Positions 5,480-8,159 of a stretch of 8,159 nucleotides of DNA are shown here, piece by piece. The stretch is from positions 1-8,159 of the forward strand of contig CAIYWM010000417.1 of assembly GCA_903929895.1 (NCBI GenBank), given 5' to 3'. Numbering within the stretch: position 1 is the first letter of the stretch; each line of letters starts with the position of its first letter. Origin of the DNA: an uncultured Alphaproteobacteria bacterium (GTDB lineage: Bacteria; Pseudomonadota; Alphaproteobacteria; Reyranellales; Reyranellaceae). The notes under the pieces are model-generated. The model saw only the letters and a program-made list of their open reading frames with translations. It was not told the origin of the DNA and searched no databases. The position numbers and the translations under genes were made by a program.

Positions 5480-7111
5480 ATGGTCACCGCCAGGCCCCTG
5501 TCTGACGCCGAGGAAGCGAGCGCGACCGGCACGGCCAATCCGGCGCCTTCCGCGATGGATATCGGCATGCAGCTCCGCCGTATTCTCGGGACCCCCTGCT
5601 TCGCCACCTCGACGCGCAGCGGGCGCTTCCTCGCCTACATCGTCGAGCGTACTCTGGCGGGCGAGGCGCGCCTGTTGAAACAGTACAGCATCGCCACCGA
5701 GGCGCTGGGCCGCGGTCCGGAATTTGATCCGGATTTCGACCCGCTGGTGCGATTGGAAGCGGGCAAACTGCGCCGCAACCTCGACAGCTATTACGCCAAC
5801 CAGGGTGCCGGCGACCCGGTTCGCATTTCTGTGCCGCGCGGGAGTTACGTGCCGACCTTCGAACGGGTGTCGCCAATGCGCCCGGACGCCGGCGTCGCGA
5901 TGCTGGGCACGCTCGCACCAACGCGGCTGCTGGTTGTGCAGACCAGCGGACTCGGTCCGGAGGCTGCGTCCTTTTCCCAGGGATTGACCGAACAGCTCAC
6001 GGTCGAACTGGCGCGCTATCCGGACCTCTCGGTGGCGCCCGCGATCCCGATCCTTCCCGAAGGTGCATCGCCTGCGTCTCTGGCCCTGTCGACGAGGGCG
6101 CGCTTCATCGTGACCAGCAGCGCGCGCCAGAGTGGCAGGCGACTGCGCGCCGTCCTGAAGCTGCACGATCTGCAGGCCAACGCAATCATCTGGACCGATT
6201 CGTTCGACGGCCCGCCCGACGCCACTGCAACCATCGAGGTGCAGGACGCGATCGCACGCCGCGTCTCGGCCGAGATCGCCGACTTCCACGGCGTGATCTG
6301 CCGGCTGCTCGCCTTCGAGTCGGTCAGTAGCGAGGCGGGAGGCAGCGATGCCGATCACGTTTGGACGCCGCATGTCGCCATCCAGCGCCATCGCTATCTT
6401 ACGCGCATCACCAACGAGCAGGTCTACCGCCTGGCCCGGGCCGACCTGGAGATCGGCGTCAGGCGCACACCCTATTCGGCGATGATGTGGGCGGCGCTGG
6501 CACACACCGCCTTCACGGGCAATTGCCTGGGCTTCGATGATGACGTCGATTTCCTGCAGACCGCGGATCGCTATACCCAGCGCGCCATGGAGCTCGACCA
6601 GGGCTGCGCCTATGCACACGTGGCAGCCGCAACCATTGCGATGTACCGTCGTGATCTCGCTGGTGCGCTGGAAGTCTGCGAGCGCCTGGCGGCTGGCAAT
6701 GCCCATGCACCGAGTACCAAACTCAGCGCCGGCTTTTTCCGCTCTCTGGCGGGAGATTGGGAGACCGGCGCGCAGCTCATGGCGCAAGCGCTGGCAGTGA
6801 TCCGCCATCCGCCGGGCTGGGCATTTCGGGCCACCTTTCTCAATGCCTATCGCCAGCGGGACTATCTGGGCGCGCTGAACGAATTGAAGGCCTACCCGGC
6901 CGGTGAGCAGTTCACACCCTCGTTGCTCCGCGCCGCCGCTTTCGGCCAGCTGGGCCGGTCCGAGGAGGCAGCCCTCGCCATAGCCGAGGTGCGTCGCAAA
7001 TGGCCTCACTTTCCACGGTTCGCCGACCGGTATTTCCGCTATCTCTCGGGAGTTGATGCGCTGTCAGAGCACCTCCACCAAGGCCTGCGCAAGGCAGGCC
7101 TCGACGCCTAG
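5480..7111 (+). CDS. TPR-containing regulator-like protein with an N-terminal 'adenylate cyclase-associated' domain, no catalytic domain
   Basis: 543-aa soluble protein, no signal peptide or membrane segment seen. Residues 27-128 match the N-terminal domain common in proteins loosely labelled 'adenylate cyclase' or 'TPR protein': RFLAYIVERTLAGEARLLKQYSIA, then GRGPEFDPDFDPLVRLEAGKLRRNLDSYY, then DPVRISVPRGSYVPTF. Its basic helical pattern suggests DNA binding (inference). Residues 148-270 resemble the TolB-like domain of the same group (FSQGLTEQLTVELARYPDLSV, then ARFIVTSSARQSGRRLRAVLKLHD, then IIWTDSFDG and VQDAIARRVSAEI). Residues about 310-543 are paired helices with TPR character (PYSAMMWAALAHTAF, AMELDQGCAYAHVAAATIAMYRRDLAGALEVCE, LGRSEEAALAIAEV). 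No class III cyclase domain is present. The ATG at 5480 has no clear ribosome-binding site; ATGs at 5555 and 5567 just before the conserved domain are alternatives. Divergent from the CoA-transferase operon, so it may control it, the downstream gene, or itself. Confidence 0.85.
   Translation: MVTARPLSDAEEASATGTANPAPSAMDIGMQLRRILGTPCFATSTRSGRFLAYIVERTLAGEARLLKQYSIATEALGRGPEFDPDFDPLVRLEAGKLRRNLDSYYANQGAGDPVRISVPRGSYVPTFERVSPMRPDAGVAMLGTLAPTRLLVVQTSGLGPEAASFSQGLTEQLTVELARYPDLSVAPAIPILPEGASPASLALSTRARFIVTSSARQSGRRLRAVLKLHDLQANAIIWTDSFDGPPDATATIEVQDAIARRVSAEIADFHGVICRLLAFESVSSEAGGSDADHVWTPHVAIQRHRYLTRITNEQVYRLARADLEIGVRRTPYSAMMWAALAHTAFTGNCLGFDDDVDFLQTADRYTQRAMELDQGCAYAHVAAATIAMYRRDLAGALEVCERLAAGNAHAPSTKLSAGFFRSLAGDWETGAQLMAQALAVIRHPPGWAFRATFLNAYRQRDYLGALNELKAYPAGEQFTPSLLRAAAFGQLGRSEEAALAIAEVRRKWPHFPRFADRYFRYLSGVDALSEHLHQGLRKAGLDA
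7081..7101 (+). other. Strong 8-bp hairpin spanning the last codons of the regulator gene
   Basis: AGGCCTGC at 7081-7088 is the exact reverse complement of GCAGGCCT at 7094-7101, with a 5-nt loop GCAAG. It ends eight bases before the TAG stop codon at 7109. It is G+C-rich and stable as RNA, but no T-run follows, so it is not a canonical intrinsic terminator. It could be a 3'-end protecting stem, a Rho-linked pause, or a by-product of the codons used. Confidence 0.35.
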
Positions 7112-7122
7112 CCGAAGCGGCC

Positions 7123-7155
7123 GGGTAGCATACCCCCCAATAACGGTAGCTACCC
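7123..7155. promoter_or_regulatory. Tandem GGTA/TACC palindromes: candidate operator for the ABC substrate-binding protein gene
   Basis: GGTAGCATACC at 7124-7134 (arms GGTA/TACC, extended to GGGTA/TACCC) and the perfect 10-bp palindrome GGTAGCTACC at 7145-7154 sit in the 104-nt gap before the substrate-binding protein. The centres (7129 and 7149.5) are 20.5 bp apart, about two helical turns, so two dimers could bind on the same DNA face. The outer halves also pair with each other (GGGTAGC at 7123-7129, GCTACCC at 7149-7155), so an RNA stem is an alternative. A weaker CACC-G-GGTG palindrome follows at 7158-7166. The binding protein is unknown; the adjacent regulator is one candidate. Confidence 0.45.
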
Positions 7156-7184
7156 TGCACCGGGTGGTGGGCGCTCCGTAGAGT
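7156..7184 (+). promoter_or_regulatory. Weak sigma-70-like promoter before the substrate-binding protein gene
   Basis: TGCACC at 7156-7161 (3 of 6 matches to the -35 consensus), 17 bases, then TAGAGT at 7179-7184 (4 of 6 matches to the -10 consensus). The implied start is near 7191. On that numbering the two palindromes just upstream are centred at -41.5 and -62, positions typical of activator sites. The hexamers alone are poor, so the positional fit is the main support. Confidence 0.2.
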
Positions 7185-7215
7185 GATCGAAATCCCGATT
7201 CCTCTGGAGGCCGAC

Positions 7216-8159
7216 ATGGCTCTGACCCGGCGATCATTCAGCATCCTCTCGTCCCTTTTGCCTGTGGCAGGCCTCACCACGACGCGTGCGACGGCCCAGG
7301 ATTTCAAAGGGGAGGGCGGCAAGGTGCGGGTCGCCTCGTTCCCCGGGGGCAACGACTATCCGTTCTGGGCGATCGCCAAGCTCGGGCTCGACCGCAAGTA
7401 CGGGTTCGAGCTGGAGAACGTGTCGGTGCAGCCCGGCGGCGCGGCGTTGACCGCGTTCCGATCGGGTGCGGTCGAGGGCGGCCTGATGAACTGGCTGGAA
7501 CTGGCGCGCGTGCGGACCGCGGGCGAAGAGATCGCCGCGATCGTGCCCTTCCTCGAGATGCCCAATGTCTGGGTCGTACCGAAGAACTCGCCGGCCAAGA
7601 CTGTAGCCGACCTGAAAGGCAAGAAGGTCGGCACCTACAACCGCTTCAGTCCGGAATGGGTGCTTTACCTTGCTACCGCCAAGTCGAAGTTCGGCTACGA
7701 CCCGCGTACCGACAGCACCATCCAGGATGCGGGCCCCGGCCTCCTGCGTGGCCTGATGGATCAGAAGCAGCTCGACGCCACGTTCATCTTCTACAACCTC
7801 GCCATGCCGATGGTTGCCTCGGGCGAGTACCGGATCCTGTTCAACAGCAAGGATCTGCTCAAGCTCGCGGGCATGCCCACGAGCACGATGCTCACGTCGG
7901 TCGCGTTCCGTGAAGCCTATGGCCGCTCGAATCCAAAGAACGTCCGCGCCTTCGCCATGGCCTATCGCGACGCCGTCGAATACCTGCGCGCCAACGACCC
8001 GATCTGGGTCGAGTGCCTGGCGCGGCAGAACATCACCGACGCGGCTGTCGTGCCGCTGATGCGCGACTACAGCCGCGACGTGACGATGGCACGTTTCTCG
8101 GCCGACCCGATGGCCGAGACCAAGCAGCTCTTCGACGTGCTTTATGCGACGGGCGGCAA
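7216..8159 (+). CDS. ABC transporter substrate-binding protein, NitT/TauT (NMT1-like) family, cut at right edge
   Basis: Periplasmic binding protein of the nitrate/sulfonate/bicarbonate/thiamine-precursor class of ABC importers, which present small organic ligands to an inner-membrane permease. 314 codons are visible, close to the full family length of about 320-340, so only a short C-terminus is missing. Residues 1-28 are an export signal with a twin-arginine-like TRRSFSIL at 4-11, a hydrophobic stretch and likely cleavage after ATA or AQ at 26-28. The mature part begins with KVRVASFPGGNDYPFWAIAK at 36-55 and continues with the family pattern of a first lobe sampling (AALTAFRSGAVEGGLMNW, 76-93), ADLKGKKVGTYN at 131-142, and a second lobe with LLRGLMDQKQLDATFIFYN at 176-194. 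The start ATG at 7216 has TGGAGG five bases upstream, set in a CCTC-TG-GAGG mini-palindrome. The permease and ATPase genes probably lie beyond the window. Ligand unknown. Confidence 0.93.
   Translation, partial: MALTRRSFSILSSLLPVAGLTTTRATAQDFKGEGGKVRVASFPGGNDYPFWAIAKLGLDRKYGFELENVSVQPGGAALTAFRSGAVEGGLMNWLELARVRTAGEEIAAIVPFLEMPNVWVVPKNSPAKTVADLKGKKVGTYNRFSPEWVLYLATAKSKFGYDPRTDSTIQDAGPGLLRGLMDQKQLDATFIFYNLAMPMVASGEYRILFNSKDLLKLAGMPTSTMLTSVAFREAYGRSNPKNVRAFAMAYRDAVEYLRANDPIWVECLARQNITDAAVVPLMRDYSRDVTMARFSADPMAETKQLFDVLYATGG

Noticed and set aside
5327..7009. 560-codon open frame on the minus strand opposite the TPR regulator
   Set aside because: The plus-strand protein has clear domain patterns; the antisense product is rich in Arg, His, Gly and Ala without family motifs and would overlap the start of the CoA-transferase.
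5480..7111. Annotation of the TPR protein as an adenylate cyclase
   Set aside because: Only the accessory domains are present; no class III cyclase catalytic motifs are seen in the 543 residues.

Overview
The window reads as accessory catabolic and transport DNA from a high-G+C proteobacterium, most likely an alphaproteobacterium (Bradyrhizobium, Reyranella or Rhodospirillales type). This rests on G/C-dominated third codon positions, abundant 4-bp gene overlaps, and a regulator whose N-terminal domain is of a type I associate with rhizobia. The genus cannot be fixed from this sequence alone.

Left and centre (1-5324, minus strand): a compact run read right to left. It encodes a class III (CaiB/BaiF) CoA-transferase, a hydantoinase A/oxoprolinase-family subunit (HyuA) and a hydantoinase B-family subunit (HyuB). 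Then, after a 116-nt gap, comes the start of a Bug/TctC-type periplasmic solute receptor that runs off the left edge. The first three genes are linked by GTGA and ATGA overlaps, so they are almost certainly one translationally coupled operon. A plausible scheme is that the receptor captures a carboxylate or amide-like nutrient, HyuA/HyuB carries out an ATP-dependent ring opening or carboxylation, and the CoA-transferase converts the acid to its CoA thioester for central metabolism. The substrate is unknown.

Divergent intergenic region (5325-5479): this separates the minus-strand operon from a plus-strand regulator-like gene. It holds a perfect 9-bp inverted repeat whose right arm touches the regulator's ATG. 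Between the arms lies a good match to a sigma-54 (-24/-12) promoter.

Right (5480-8159, plus strand): a 543-aa soluble protein with an N-terminal domain typical of proteins loosely annotated as 'adenylate cyclase/TPR', a TolB-like middle domain and C-terminal TPR-like helices, but no cyclase catalytic domain. After a 104-nt gap containing paired GGTA/TACC palindromes comes a NitT/TauT-type ABC transporter substrate-binding protein with a twin-arginine-like signal, cut by the right edge.

No RNA genes, insertion sequences, CRISPR arrays or phage genes were seen. The most interesting signals are the regulatory DNA in the two plus-strand intergenic gaps and the gene content of the CoA-transferase/HyuAB/TctC operon.
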